Below, in pieces: positions 7,407-15,470 of a stretch of DNA of 18,273 nt. Source of the DNA: CANLWN01 sp039815505 (GTDB lineage Bacteria > Bacteroidota > Bacteroidia > Flavobacteriales > Flavobacteriaceae). The notes below the pieces were generated by a model. That model worked only from the letters and a program-made list of their open reading frames with translations. It had not been told where the DNA came from and did not search any database. The first letter of the stretch is position 1; each line of letters starts with the position of its first letter. Where the stretch lies: NCBI GenBank assembly GCA_039815505.1, contig JBCBZE010000028.1, positions 1 to 18,273 of the forward strand, written 5' to 3'. A program made the position numbers and the translations under genes.

Positions 7407-8159
7407 TTGAGATATTTCATCGCTTTTTCTTACTTTGGCAAGTCGTACCATGGATGGCAAAATCAGCCTAATGCCATATCCGTACAGCAAGTTATGGAAA
7501 AGGCATTTTCGACTCTTTTACGACAACCCATTACCATGGTGGGAGCAGGTAGGACGGATGCCGGAGTGCACGCCAGGCAAATGTTTGCCCATTTTGATTT
7601 TGAAGAAATAGACGATTTGGAGGATTTGGTATACCGGCTCAATGCATTTTTACCCAAGGACATTGCCATATGTCAAATTTACAAGGTATCGGATAATGCC
7701 CATGCCCGTTTCGATGCCATGGAGCGTACCTATGAATATTGGATCGTTAAGGAGAAAAACCCTTTTTACAAGGACGCTGCCTATCATGTAAAATATCGGT
7801 TGGATATATCGGCAATGAACAAAGCTGCCATGATTTTATTGAAGTACAACGATTTTGAATGTTTTTCAAAATCCAATACCGATGTCAAGACCTTTTTATG
7901 TAAGATCAAGAAAGCCGTTTGGAATGAAGAGGGGGATAAATTGGTGTTTACCATAACGGCAGATCGCTTTCTTAGGAATATGGTACGCGCTATCGTCGGA
8001 ACCCTTTTGGAAATTGGTTCGGGAAAATCTACGGTAGATGATATAAGAAAGGTCATTGAAAGCAAGGATAGGGGTATGGCAGGTGCATCGGTACCGGCAA
8101 AAGGCTTATATTTAACAAGGGTTTTATACCCTGGAAATGGTAATGAAACAAATGGATAA
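7407..8159 (+). CDS. truA: tRNA pseudouridine(38-40) synthase TruA
   Basis: 250 residues. TruA converts uridines 38-40 in the anticodon arm to pseudouridine. The N-terminus RYFIAFSYFGKSYHGWQNQ and the catalytic motif GAGRTDAGVHA, with D51 as nucleophile, are diagnostic. RNMVRAIVGTLLEIG lies in the C-terminal half. The start is a TTG at 7407: no in-frame ATG lies nearby, and the residues straight after it are conserved in the family, so a non-ATG start is likely. The 3' end overlaps the ABC exporter start, which suggests translational coupling of two unrelated functions. Confidence 0.96.
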   Translation: MRYFIAFSYFGKSYHGWQNQPNAISVQQVMEKAFSTLLRQPITMVGAGRTDAGVHARQMFAHFDFEEIDDLEDLVYRLNAFLPKDIAICQIYKVSDNAHARFDAMERTYEYWIVKEKNPFYKDAAYHVKYRLDISAMNKAAMILLKYNDFECFSKSNTDVKTFLCKIKKAVWNEEGDKLVFTITADRFLRNMVRAIVGTLLEIGSGKSTVDDIRKVIESKDRGMAGASVPAKGLYLTRVLYPGNGNETNG

Positions 8160-9918
8160 AGATACAGGCAAAGCTTTTGATTTTAGGTTGTTCAAACGAT
8201 TGATCGCCCATACAAAGCCGTATAGATTAACATTTTATGGCGTGGCATTGGCAGCTATCCTGGTATCCGCTTTTGCCGTCCTTACGCCAATTATTGTTGG
8301 GGACATCGTTGACGGGGCCATTAAGCAAAAAAATGCGGAACGATTGTTATTTCTCATCATTGCTATGCTCGCCGTATTGATCGGACAGGTGGTAAGTCAA
8401 CTCTCCTTTAACTACTATGCCAATTGGTTGGGAGAATCCGTCATAAAGGATGTTAGAATAGACCTTTTTCAACGTATGATGGGTTTCCGGATGAAATATT
8501 TTGATACCTCCTCTATTGGGGTTCTAGTGACTAGGGCGGTTTCGGATATGCAACGTATAGGCGAGATATTCAGCCAAGGCTTTTTTGTAATCGTTGCCGA
8601 TTTATTAAAAATGATGGTGGCCGCAATAGTTATGTTGGTCATCAACTGGAAGTTGGCCTTAATCGTTTTTGCGGTATTACCCATTATTCTATATGCCACC
8701 CGTTTATTTCAGCAGGCTATGAAGGTGGCTTTCATAGAGGTAAGGGCACAAGTCTCCAATTTAAATTCTTTTGTACAGGAACGTATTACGGGAATGAAAA
8801 TCGTTCAATTGTTTACCCGGGAGCCCATGGAAAGTGAAAAATTTCGCGAGATCAATGAAAAACATCAGAATGCATGGATAAAAACGGTTTGGTACAATTC
8901 CATTTTCTTTCCCATTGCCGAGATCGTTACTTCCATTACCGTAGGATTGATAGTTTGGTACGGGGGTCTCCAAAACGTTAGCAATATCGGTGCTGATGAG
9001 TATGGTACTGTATTTACTTTTATTTTGCTCATAGATTTGTTGTTTAGACCGTTACGTCAGATAGCAGATAAATTCAATACGCTGCAAATGGGTATGGTTG
9101 CCGCCAATAGGGTTTTTAAGATTTTGGATACCGATAGCCATATCGAAGATGTAGGAACCATAGTTAATAACGGGATTCAAGGCGACATTCAATTTTCCAA
9201 CGTACGTTTTGGGTATGTACAGGACGAAGAAGTATTGCACGGTATTTCCTTTGAAGTAAAGAAAGGGGAGACCATAGCCATTGTGGGTGCTACCGGTGCA
9301 GGTAAATCTACCATAATTAATCTGCTGAACCGGTTTTATGAAATAAACTCCGGGACCATTTTGGTGGATGGAGTGGATATTAAGGATTACAAGCTATCTT
9401 CCTTACGTTCCGGTATTGCGGTGGTACTTCAAGATGTTTTCTTGTTTGCGGATACCATAGCCAATAATATTTCCTTAAAAGAGGAATCCATTACTATGGA
9501 GGCCATTGAAAAAGCGGCAAAACAGATAGGGGTTCACGAGTTTATTACGAGCTTGCCGGAAGGATATCGATACAATGTTAAGGAACGTGGTACAATGCTT
9601 TCCAGTGGCCAACGCCAACTGATTGCTTTTTTAAGAGCCTATGTTAGCAACCCTAGTATTTTGATATTGGACGAGGCCACATCCTCTGTAGATACCTATT
9701 CCGAACAACTAATACAAAAAGCCACAGAAAAAATTACCGAAGGTAGAACATCTATTGTGATTGCCCATCGCTTGGCCACTATTAAGAAGGCTGATAAAAT
9801 TTTGGTGATGGATGCAGGAAACATCGTTGAGACCGGAACGCATAAGGAGTTACTAAAACGTGGGGGGTATTATAGCAATTTGTACGAAGCTCAATTTATG
9901 GCGGAGGAAGTGGCGTAA
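8152..9918 (+). CDS. ABC exporter, MsbA-like (fused membrane and ATPase domains)
   Basis: 588 residues from the ATG at 8152. ATGs at 8137 and 8143 are alternatives, and I prefer 8152 because the conserved block (TGKAFDFRLFKRL) starts right after it. Residues about 1-315 hold the six-helix ABC transporter type 1 membrane domain, and the rest is the ATPase. Walker A is GATGAGKST (379-387), the signature is LSSGQ (483-487), Walker B ends in D507-E508, and the H-loop histidine is H539. The half-transporter would form a homodimer, or pair with an unlinked partner, in the inner membrane. The substrate is unknown: lipid, drug or peptide are all possible, and naming it msbA would overreach. It overlaps truA by eight bases. 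Confidence 0.93.
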   Translation: MDKDTGKAFDFRLFKRLIAHTKPYRLTFYGVALAAILVSAFAVLTPIIVGDIVDGAIKQKNAERLLFLIIAMLAVLIGQVVSQLSFNYYANWLGESVIKDVRIDLFQRMMGFRMKYFDTSSIGVLVTRAVSDMQRIGEIFSQGFFVIVADLLKMMVAAIVMLVINWKLALIVFAVLPIILYATRLFQQAMKVAFIEVRAQVSNLNSFVQERITGMKIVQLFTREPMESEKFREINEKHQNAWIKTVWYNSIFFPIAEIVTSITVGLIVWYGGLQNVSNIGADEYGTVFTFILLIDLLFRPLRQIADKFNTLQMGMVAANRVFKILDTDSHIEDVGTIVNNGIQGDIQFSNVRFGYVQDEEVLHGISFEVKKGETIAIVGATGAGKSTIINLLNRFYEINSGTILVDGVDIKDYKLSSLRSGIAVVLQDVFLFADTIANNISLKEESITMEAIEKAAKQIGVHEFITSLPEGYRYNVKERGTMLSSGQRQLIAFLRAYVSNPSILILDEATSSVDTYSEQLIQKATEKITEGRTSIVIAHRLATIKKADKILVMDAGNIVETGTHKELLKRGGYYSNLYEAQFMAEEVA

Positions 9919-9952
9919 TTACTTTTGCAATATCGGCCTTATAGGGAAAGAC

Positions 9953-10738
9953 TCAAATTAAATCTTCCTTCAACATACCTATGAGTTCAGTATGACCATT
10001 GAACAACACAAATTCCCCGTTCTTGATATAAGAAATAGATCCGGTTTCCTCGCTTACCACCAGGGCAAGTGCGTCCGTTTTCTCCGTAATGCCAACAGCT
10101 GCCCTATGACGCAGCCCAAATCTAAGTGGAATGTTCCTGTCATTGGACACGGGCAGAATTACCCGGGTAGCAACTACGAAGTTATTCTCTATTATTGCGG
10201 CCCCATCATGTAGGGGACTGTTCTTATAAAAAATACTTTCCAAAATGGGTTGTGTAATCTCTATGTTCATTTTATCACCTGAAGATTTAATGAAATCGAG
10301 CGAATTATTTCGCTCTATTACAAGGAGTACTCCGGTTTTGGTAGAGCTCATTTTTTCACAAGCCTTTATGATGGCTTCCACATTGGTTTCTGTGGTAATC
10401 CCTTCCTGTTTTAAAAATTTAAAATGTCTTATTAGGCTCCTCCTCTTTGCGAAATTGGTAGATCCTATCATCAGCAAGAATTTTCTTATTTCTTGTTGAA
10501 AAACTATAATTAAGGCAATTAGCCCTACCTGCATGAATCCGCCCACGACACTGCTGATCATTTTCATATCCAACAATTCCGTAAGTTTCCAAAATGCCCA
10601 AACAATTACAATTCCAATAAAAATATTGATGGCGACGGTTCCCCGTACAAGTTTATAGATATAGTAAAGGAGCACCGCGACCATAATGATATCTATAATA
10701 TCCGTAATTCTAAAATCGAGAAAATTTAAAAAATCCAA
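9953..10738 (-). CDS. cdaA: Membrane diadenylate cyclase (c-di-AMP synthase), CdaA type
   Basis: 261 residues. Three N-terminal membrane helices (about 15-32, 36-53 and 65-82) are followed by the DisA_N cyclase domain. Both hallmark motifs are intact: DGA at 178-180 in SPLHDGAAII, and RHR at 210-212 in GLRHRAAVGI. The enzyme joins two ATP into c-di-AMP, a second messenger for osmotic and envelope control. The gene follows folP by 43 bases on the same strand, so both are probably one transcript. The cdaR regulator and glmM found beside cdaA in Firmicutes are not here. No terminator is obvious in the 34 bases between it and the convergent ABC gene. Confidence 0.95.
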   Translation of the reverse strand: MDFLNFLDFRITDIIDIIMVAVLLYYIYKLVRGTVAINIFIGIVIVWAFWKLTELLDMKMISSVVGGFMQVGLIALIIVFQQEIRKFLLMIGSTNFAKRRSLIRHFKFLKQEGITTETNVEAIIKACEKMSSTKTGVLLVIERNNSLDFIKSSGDKMNIEITQPILESIFYKNSPLHDGAAIIENNFVVATRVILPVSNDRNIPLRFGLRHRAAVGITEKTDALALVVSEETGSISYIKNGEFVLFNGHTELIGMLKEDLI

Positions 10739-10781
10739 TCCTTGCGGTTTTTGTAAATTTAGGAAATATGCATAAATAAAA

Positions 10782-11615
10782 TCACATATTCCCAGGCTTT
10801 AATTCTTGAATCAGACGTACGCATTCCATAGCCTCTTTAACATCGTGTACCCTTAAAATCGATGCTCCTCTATCCAAGGCGTACATATGTAACGCCGTTG
10901 TACCATTCAATGTTCTCTTGGCCTCGGTATCCAGTATTTTATAAATCATCGACTTTCTACTCAACCCCACCAATATAGGAAGTTCAAATGTTTGGAATAG
11001 ATTTAGCTGGCTAAGTAATTCATAATTCTGGTGTACTTCTTTTGCAAAACCAAAGCCAGGATCAAGAATAACATCATTGATTCCCAGTGCCCTGGCGGAC
11101 GCTATTTTTTCAGAAAAGTAAAAGAGAATGTCCCCTACTAAATTTTTATAGCTTACGTTCTCCTGCATTGTTTGTGGGGTCCCCTTCATATGCATCATAA
11201 CATATGGAACCTTATGCTTGGCAATAGTATGGAACATATCCCCATCTAAATTCCCTGCCGATATGTCATTGATCAAGGCTGCACCGTTCATAAGACATTT
11301 TTCCGCTACGACACTTCTAAAGGTGTCAATGGACAATAGTATGTTGGGAAATTCCTTTAGGAGTAGATCAATCACCGGTAGCATCCGCCCTAGCTCTTCA
11401 TCTTCGTTCACATATTTTGCTCCGGGCCTAGAACTGTATGCGCCTACATCTATAAATGTAGCCCCTTCTTTTAACATTTTTTCAACCTGATAGAGAATTG
11501 CCCGTTCGTCCCTATATTTGCCACCATCAAAAAAGGAATCGGGTGTAACGTTTAAAATACCCATTACCTTGGGGATACTCAGGTCTACCAAATTTCCTTT
11601 GCAATTAATGGTCAT
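10782..11615 (-). CDS. folP: Dihydropteroate synthase
   Basis: 277 residues, typical length. FolP condenses p-aminobenzoate with hydroxymethyl-dihydropterin diphosphate in folate synthesis and is the sulfonamide target. Visible motifs: MGILNVTPDSFFDGG (18-32, N22 binding Mg), SSRPGA (61-66, the pABA and sulfonamide loop), SIDTFR with D97, INDISAG with N116, DPGFGF with D185, GLSRKS with R220 and K221, and LRVHDV with R255 and H257. The loop reads AYSSRPGA rather than the E. coli-type GESTRPGA. The ATG at 11615 is the only sensible start. It is divergent from the DUF1599 gene. Confidence 0.96.
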   Translation of the reverse strand: MTINCKGNLVDLSIPKVMGILNVTPDSFFDGGKYRDERAILYQVEKMLKEGATFIDVGAYSSRPGAKYVNEDEELGRMLPVIDLLLKEFPNILLSIDTFRSVVAEKCLMNGAALINDISAGNLDGDMFHTIAKHKVPYVMMHMKGTPQTMQENVSYKNLVGDILFYFSEKIASARALGINDVILDPGFGFAKEVHQNYELLSQLNLFQTFELPILVGLSRKSMIYKILDTEAKRTLNGTTALHMYALDRGASILRVHDVKEAMECVRLIQELKPGNM

Positions 11616-11650
11616 AACGATGATATTGAAAAGAAAGTCTGCCGTAACCC

Positions 11651-11683
11651 TTTATAAAAAACAAGTTTAGACCACTAACTTTG
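11651..11683 (+). promoter_or_regulatory. Promoter of the DUF1599-tpiA operon
   Basis: TAACTTTG at 11676-11683 matches TAnnTTTG exactly. TTTA (11651-11654), 21 bases upstream, is the nearest -33-like element. The start would be near 11690, about 40 bases before the ATG at 11731. Confidence 0.5.
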
Positions 11684-11730
11684 AATAGTTAAAAATTTTA
11701 AGCGAAATTTACGCAAATTACAAAGAATTC

Positions 11731-12276
11731 ATGCAGCAAACCTCCGAACAGTATAATGCGATCATAAAAATTTGTCGGGATTTATTTTTAAAGAAGATGA
11801 AGGATTATGGCAGTGCATGGCGTATTCTAAGACTTCCATCCCTCACTGATCAAATATACATTAAAGCACAGCGCATACGAAGCTTACAAGAGAACAGTGT
11901 GCGAAAAGTCGATGAGGATGAAGTGGGGGAGTTTATCGGTATCGTTAATTATGCCATAATGGCTTTGATACAGCTGGAAAAAGGAATTGCGGAACAGCCG
12001 GATATCTCTTCCAGCGAGGCGCTGGAATTGTATGATAAACAGGTAATGATCACCAAAAAACTTATGGAGGATAAAAACCATGATTACGGTGAAGCATGGC
12101 GCGATATGCGCGTGAGTTCCTTAACGGATTTGATCATTCAAAAACTGCTTAGGGTTAAACAGATAGAGGACAATAAGGGAAAAACGTTGGTAAGTGAAGG
12201 TACGGATGCCAATTATCAAGACATGATCAATTACTCAATTTTTGCCATGATACACATGAATTCAAATACGAAGTAA
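11731..12276 (+). CDS. DUF1599 protein with two tandem domain copies
   Basis: 181 residues, all helical in look, made of two related halves: about 8-83 and 101-176. Each has DYG-x-AWR (25-31 and 118-124), then SLTD (37-40 and 130-133), a basic helix with KxxR, and an (I/V)NYxI segment near its end (71-75 and 166-170). This is the DUF1599 pattern. I recall the Pfam family also being called a nucleotide modification associated domain, but no activity can be assigned here. It is cytoplasmic with no signal peptide. The stop is one base before the ATG of the DoxX/MauE-like gene, so the two are tightly coupled. It is the first gene of the run to clpS. Confidence 0.88.
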   Translation: MQQTSEQYNAIIKICRDLFLKKMKDYGSAWRILRLPSLTDQIYIKAQRIRSLQENSVRKVDEDEVGEFIGIVNYAIMALIQLEKGIAEQPDISSSEALELYDKQVMITKKLMEDKNHDYGEAWRDMRVSSLTDLIIQKLLRVKQIEDNKGKTLVSEGTDANYQDMINYSIFAMIHMNSNTK

Positions 12277-12277
12277 T

Positions 12278-13375
12278 ATGAAGATACTTGTTGGGATTTC
12301 AAGAATTTTTGTCGGCATCTTATTTATTATCAGCGGATTTATAAAACTTAACGACCCGGTCGGGTTTTCTTTTAAGCTAGAGGAATATTTTAGCCAAGGG
12401 GTTTTAGATCTTCCCATTTTTATGCCCTATGCTTTGAACATTGCTATTTTTGTGGTGATTTTGGAAGTGTTGTTGGGCGTAATGCTCCTAGTAGGTTTTA
12501 GAATAAAATTTACCTTATGGAGCTTGTTGGGGATGATTGTTTTTTTTACTTTCCTCACTTTTTATTCAGCTTATTTTAATAAGGTAACGGATTGTGGATG
12601 TTTTGGGGATGCCATAAAATTAACTCCCTGGGAGTCGTTTACGAAAGACGTTGTTTTATTGGTGCTGATTATTATTCTGTTGATTGGCAGAAAGCATATA
12701 AAATCAATTTTTGGGCCTAAGACCAAACGGATCATAACGTTAATAGCCTTGATTTTGTGCGGTGTTTTTGCATATTACGTTCTTAATCATTTACCGCTCA
12801 TAGATTTTAGACCTTATAAAATCGGAGCTAATATCGAGGAAGGTATGACGGTTCCGGAGAATGCACCAAAGGCCATTTTTGAATATGCGTGGAGATTTAA
12901 GGTGGGCAATGAAGAAAAAATTATAGTTACCAACGGGGATTATCCATCTGTTGAGGGTGAGTTCATCGATGTGGAAACCAAAGAAATACAAAAGGGATAT
13001 GAACCTCCCATTCATGATTTTACCATTGAACAAAATGGAGAGGATTTCACCTCTTTTTACCTGCAAAAGGATAAATTGATGATTGTTGTGGCCTATGATC
13101 TTGCAAAGAGTAATTATGATTATTTTGAGGAGATCGGCAAAATAACCCTCAAAGCACTTAAAAAAGATTATAAAGTAATTGGGCTATCGGCTTCTGGAAG
13201 TGACCTTACCTCTTCCATAAGTAATACATATAATTTCAACTTTGTTTTTTATTTCACCGATGAGACCACCTTAAAAACCATTACCCGTTCCAATCCAAGC
13301 ATTTTGGTCTTGGAAAAGGGGACTATAGTGCAAAAGCTGCATTATAACGATTTGGAAGATGTAAACCTAGATTAA
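12278..13375 (+). CDS. DoxX/MauE-like membrane protein with thioredoxin-like C-terminus (BT_3928-type)
   Basis: 365 residues. About five membrane helices (3-22, 50-73, 79-100, 122-137 and 150-168) hold a DoxX/MauE-like core. DCGCFG at 105-110, with C106 and C108, is the hallmark loop shared with MauE-type redox membrane proteins. The soluble part after residue 170 resembles a thioredoxin fold: KLMIVVAYDLAKSN (266-279) sits where strand one and the active site would be, and NPSILVLEKGTIV (339-351) resembles the cis-proline end. It has no CxxC, so this domain looks catalytically degenerate. It lies between the DUF1599 gene (one base) and tpiA (19 bases), an order I recall as conserved in Bacteroidota. 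Electron carrier and function are unknown. Confidence 0.82.
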   Translation: MKILVGISRIFVGILFIISGFIKLNDPVGFSFKLEEYFSQGVLDLPIFMPYALNIAIFVVILEVLLGVMLLVGFRIKFTLWSLLGMIVFFTFLTFYSAYFNKVTDCGCFGDAIKLTPWESFTKDVVLLVLIIILLIGRKHIKSIFGPKTKRIITLIALILCGVFAYYVLNHLPLIDFRPYKIGANIEEGMTVPENAPKAIFEYAWRFKVGNEEKIIVTNGDYPSVEGEFIDVETKEIQKGYEPPIHDFTIEQNGEDFTSFYLQKDKLMIVVAYDLAKSNYDYFEEIGKITLKALKKDYKVIGLSASGSDLTSSISNTYNFNFVFYFTDETTLKTITRSNPSILVLEKGTIVQKLHYNDLEDVNLD

Positions 13376-13394
13376 GAACACTAAACAACATATA

Positions 13395-14144
13395 ATGAGA
13401 AGTAAAATAGTAGCCGGAAATTGGAAGATGAACAAAAACCATTTGGAAACGGAGAGCTTGTTGACCGAACTTTCAGCGAAATTGCCGGACACCGGGGCCG
13501 AAGTAATGGTGGCACCCACCTATGTAAATCTTACAGGAGCTTTGCATACCTTGGAAGGGTCGGCTATTCAGGTAATCGCACAGAATATGCATTTTGCTCA
13601 GAGCGGCGCTTATACCGGGGAGATATCTGCTGATATGTTAATGAGCATAGGAATTGATACGGTAATTATAGGTCATTCCGAGAGACGGGCCTATTTTGGG
13701 GAAACCGATGAGATTCTAGCGAAGAAAGTAGCCACGGCATTGGATAAAAATATGAGGGTGATGTTTTGCTTTGGTGAAGAATTGGAAGACCGTAAATCGG
13801 GAAATCATTTTACTGTTGTGGAAAATCAGCTGAAGAATGCCCTCTTTGGCTTGGAAGCTGGTGCATGGAGCAATATTGTTTTGGCCTACGAGCCTGTTTG
13901 GGCCATTGGTACCGGTGAGACCGCTTCTCCGGATCAAGCGCAGGAAATGCATGCTTTTATTCGAAAAACCATAATGGATGTTTATAATGCCTCTATTTCC
14001 AATAACGTATCTATCCTCTACGGGGGAAGCGTAAAACCTGCCAATGCGGAGGAGATTTTTTCCAAACCCGACGTGGATGGAGGTCTTATAGGAGGAGCTT
14101 CCTTAGTTGCGGATGATTTCGTAGCCATTATTAGGGCGATATAA
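13395..14144 (+). CDS. tpiA: Triosephosphate isomerase
   Basis: 249 residues, standard TIM-barrel length. It interconverts dihydroxyacetone phosphate and glyceraldehyde 3-phosphate in glycolysis. The active-site residues are in place: N9 and K11 in AGNWKMNK, H94 in IIGHSERR, and E166 in AYEPVWAIGTG. The phosphate-binding YGGSVKP (209-215) and DGGLIGGASL (228-237) are intact. It begins 19 bases after the DoxX/MauE-like gene with ATG at 13395 and shares its transcript. A 105-base gap to prmA follows. Confidence 0.98.
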   Translation: MRSKIVAGNWKMNKNHLETESLLTELSAKLPDTGAEVMVAPTYVNLTGALHTLEGSAIQVIAQNMHFAQSGAYTGEISADMLMSIGIDTVIIGHSERRAYFGETDEILAKKVATALDKNMRVMFCFGEELEDRKSGNHFTVVENQLKNALFGLEAGAWSNIVLAYEPVWAIGTGETASPDQAQEMHAFIRKTIMDVYNASISNNVSILYGGSVKPANAEEIFSKPDVDGGLIGGASLVADDFVAIIRAI

Positions 14145-14192
14145 TTTGCAAGACTTTGCTCAAGAAATGGGTCGCTCAATGGTTATATTTAT

Positions 14193-14229
14193 GTATCCAA
14201 GCGGATACCACTTCTAAGGGTACGCCCCT
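14193..14229 (+). other. Two small hairpins in the tpiA-prmA gap
   Basis: GTATCC-AAGC-GGATAC (14193-14208) is a perfect 6-bp stem with a four-base loop. AGGG-TACGC-CCCT (14217-14229) is a 4-bp stem just after it. Neither is followed by a convincing T tract that would make a terminator before prmA. They could be part of a leader structure or be chance. Confidence 0.3.
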
Positions 14230-14249
14230 ATGGCAGTATATTTTTGATG

Positions 14250-15086
14250 ATGAAAAACACCGTTTACATTGAGTACAACTTTGAGGTAAGCCCTCTTCAG
14301 CCCACTACGGATATCTTAATGGCCGAATTGGGGGAAGCGGGTTTTGAAAGTTTTGTAGAAACAAAGGAAGGGGTGATGGCCTATATTCTAAAAGAATATT
14401 GGGATTCCAACATTTTGGAAAGCATTCAAATCATTAATAATCCAGAGTTTAACATTGACTATAACATTGCTGAAATAGAACAGGAAAATTGGAATGCGAC
14501 CTGGGAAGAAAATTTTAGTTCAATACATGTTGGAGGGGAGTGTGTGGTGAGAGCTCCTTTCCACGACAGATCAAATGTTGCTTATGATATTGTTATCGAA
14601 CCCAAAATGAGTTTTGGAACCGGGCATCATGAAACTACATATATGATGATCCAACATGTACTTCGTGAGGATTTTAAAATGAAATCCGTACTGGATATGG
14701 GCAGTGGTACAGGGGTATTAGCTATCCTAGCCGCTATGAAAGGGGCAAAAACCGTAGATGCAATAGATATTGATCATTGGTGCTACCTAAATGCCAAGGA
14801 AAATGTGGAAAGGAACAATTGCCCCCAGATAAATGTCCTGGAAGGAGATTCCCGTTTGTTGGCCGAAAAAAAATATGACATTATTTTAGCGAATATCAAT
14901 AGAAATATACTCTTGGAGGATATCTCTCTTTACGTTAAGTCTTTAAATAGTAATGGTATTGTATTTCTAAGTGGATTTTATCAAAAAGATCTACCCGTGA
15001 TTACGGAAAAATGCACAGCGTTAAGGTTAAAGTTTGAAAAAAACATTGAAAAAAATAATTGGGTTGCAGCAAAATATGTATTTTAG
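14250..15086 (+). CDS. prmA: Ribosomal protein L11 methyltransferase
   Basis: 278 residues. PrmA trimethylates ribosomal protein L11 using S-adenosylmethionine. The N-terminal L11-binding part (YIEYNFEVSPLQP at 6-18) is followed by WNATWEENFSSI (81-92) and PKMSFGTGHHETT (118-130). The SAM motif I is VLDMGSGTGVLAIL (147-160), D172-D175 (AIDIDH) closes the second strand, and LANINRNIL (213-221) is the NxxxxxL-type motif IV. The start is ambiguous: ATG at 14250, ATG at 14247 and TTG at 14244 are adjacent. I chose 14250 because the conserved region begins at once. clpS follows after 20 bases. Confidence 0.95.
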   Translation: MKNTVYIEYNFEVSPLQPTTDILMAELGEAGFESFVETKEGVMAYILKEYWDSNILESIQIINNPEFNIDYNIAEIEQENWNATWEENFSSIHVGGECVVRAPFHDRSNVAYDIVIEPKMSFGTGHHETTYMMIQHVLREDFKMKSVLDMGSGTGVLAILAAMKGAKTVDAIDIDHWCYLNAKENVERNNCPQINVLEGDSRLLAEKKYDIILANINRNILLEDISLYVKSLNSNGIVFLSGFYQKDLPVITEKCTALRLKFEKNIEKNNWVAAKYVF

Positions 15087-15106
15087 ACTATGTAAAGCCT
15101 AAATCT

Positions 15107-15382
15107 ATGAGTACCAAGGAAAAACAGTCGGAAGACCTGCTCTTGGAGGAGGATACGGTTAAACAAAGTGAGATAGTATTGTTCAATGATGATGTAAACA
15201 CCTTTGAGCATGTTATCGAAACCCTTATCGATGTTTGTGACCATACCCCTGAACAAGCGGAACAGTGTTCGCTCATTGTACACTATAATGGAAAATGTAC
15301 GGTGAAAACGGGAGAATATGATGATTTAAAACCTCGGTGCAGCAGGCTCTTGCAAGCGGGGCTTAACGCGGAAATTATCTAA
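15107..15382 (+). CDS. clpS: ATP-dependent Clp protease adaptor ClpS
   Basis: 91 residues. ClpS delivers N-degron proteins to ClpAP-type proteases. The binding-pocket residues are visible: N27-D28-D29 in LFNDDVNTFEHV and H59 in IVHYNGK, matching the NDD and HxxG positions of the E. coli protein. The acidic N-terminal tail (about 1-20) is the flexible extension that enters the ATPase. I chose the ATG at 15107. A longer frame from 15059 would overlap prmA and lacks family support. It is the last gene of the run starting at 11731. No strong terminator is visible before the convergent GH17 gene. Confidence 0.95.
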   Translation: MSTKEKQSEDLLLEEDTVKQSEIVLFNDDVNTFEHVIETLIDVCDHTPEQAEQCSLIVHYNGKCTVKTGEYDDLKPRCSRLLQAGLNAEII

Positions 15383-15470
15383 GCCTACAAACCACTCGTT
15401 TTTACCTAATTTTTAAAGCTTCGAGGATTTTATTATTACACACTTTGGCAAGGGACAAAAGCCGACGTAT

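Noticed and set aside
13421..13633. Open frame inside tpiA in another phase
   Set aside because: It lies fully within the confident tpiA gene and is out of frame with it.
14239..14246. TATTTTTG on the + strand just before prmA
   Set aside because: It matches the -7 consensus but would start transcription inside the first codons of prmA, so it is unlikely to serve this gene.
15383..15470. Search for a terminator between clpS and the GH17 gene
   Set aside because: Only a four-base CTCG/CGAG pairing with a loop of about 25 bases is present, too weak to call.
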